A stretch of 64,000 nt of DNA from CAZLPZ01 sp964561535 (GTDB lineage: Bacteria > Pseudomonadota > Alphaproteobacteria > Micavibrionales > Micavibrionaceae), in NCBI GenBank assembly GCA_964561535.1, contig CAZLPZ010000003.1:1-64000 (forward strand), written 5' to 3'. The position numbers were made by a program, and so were the translations under genes. Positions 63,840 through 64,000 of the stretch are shown here, in pieces. The notes beneath the pieces were generated by a model. The model worked only from the letters and a program-made list of their open reading frames with translations. It had not been told where the DNA came from and did not search any database. Position 1 is the first letter of the stretch; each line of letters begins with the position of its first letter.

Positions 63840-64000
63840 ATGACATACAGATCCACAAATGATCAGCCCGTTAATCGGTTATCTCGGGCCATTACAGTAG
63901 GTGCTGTTCTAAAATATGCATTTTTACCCCGCATTTTTCCCCGTGTACGCAATTTGTTTGGGTCGGGTTTTGCGTCTTTTGCTTTGTTTATTGCCCTTGT
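63840..64000 (+). CDS. DotA/TraY-family T4SS protein, paralogue 3 (5' part only)
   Basis: An open frame starts at ATG 63840 (MTYRSTNDQP) with GGGAG upstream and runs off the window after 53 codons. It repeats the family N-terminus: LKYAFLPRIFPRVRNLFG lines up with AGYMFLPRILPRLYEI of paralogue 2 and ARYILLPGIIPRIREM of paralogue 1, followed by the start of a membrane helix. The 130 bp before it contain no terminator that I can see. Confidence 0.8.
   Translation, partial: MTYRSTNDQPVNRLSRAITVGAVLKYAFLPRIFPRVRNLFGSGFASFALFIAL

Overview
The window looks like a scaffold from an alphaproteobacterium, probably assembled from metagenomic reads because it holds two runs of N (37292-37391 and 59324-59333). 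The alphaproteobacterial assignment rests on a three-gene proton-translocating transhydrogenase (pntAA/pntAB/pntB), the order rnd-kdsD-lptC-lptA, DUF3576 and phasin-like proteins, general porins of the Rhodospirillales type and a periplasm-facing class I cytochrome c. A complete outer-membrane supply set (LPS export, LolA, porins), flagellar hook proteins and a Dot/Icm (IVB/IncI-like) secretion system would suit a free-living or host/prey-associated member of the Micavibrionales/Rhodospirillales; that placement is an inference.

Region by region: 1-3.0 kb has two minus-strand exported proteins and rplJ-rplL with a recognisable promoter and leader hairpin. 3.2-8.5 kb is one giant surface protein: a pseudopilin-like N-terminus, a long array of YadA-head-like repeats, an intramolecular chaperone (S74) domain and a C-terminal membrane helix. 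8.5-15 kb holds a diguanylate cyclase, a DJ-1-fold protein without its cysteine, prfB with its programmed +1 frameshift, a thioredoxin, a PAS histidine kinase and a phasin-like protein. 15.2-19.5 kb encodes a type I secretion ATPase and adaptor plus a DUF3576 lipoprotein. 19.6-22.2 kb has two related porins. 23-32.3 kb is mostly housekeeping on the minus strand: cmk, lptA, lptC, kdsD, rnd, then ftsK, lolA and recR, with a tRNA-Leu(CAG) and a receiver/degenerate-GGDEF protein on the plus strand.

From 33.3 kb to the end, parts of a type IVB secretion system dominate. They lie in three blocks: dotD-dotC-dotB-(substrate-binding protein)-icmT-TcpQ-like protein on plus (33.4-38.8 kb); icmC-like, icmD, icmJ, icmB and a small membrane protein on minus (53.5-46.8 kb); and at least three tandem dotA/traY paralogues on plus (57.3 kb to the window end). 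Between them sit flgK-flgL, the transhydrogenase operon, an EamA transporter, a CYTH protein, a sugar-nucleotide epimerase and secE-nusG. Together the T4SS genes give outer-membrane lipoprotein/secretin-like parts (DotD, DotC, TcpQ-like), cytoplasmic ATPases (DotB, IcmB), small inner-membrane parts (IcmT, IcmD, the enlarged IcmC-like protein) and the large polytopic DotA proteins. DotG, DotH, DotI, DotL and DotM are not in the window.

The most unusual items are the pseudopilin/repeat/S74 chimera, the tandem dotA array and the IcmC-like protein, which appears to carry four copies of the IcmC/IcmD two-helix unit.
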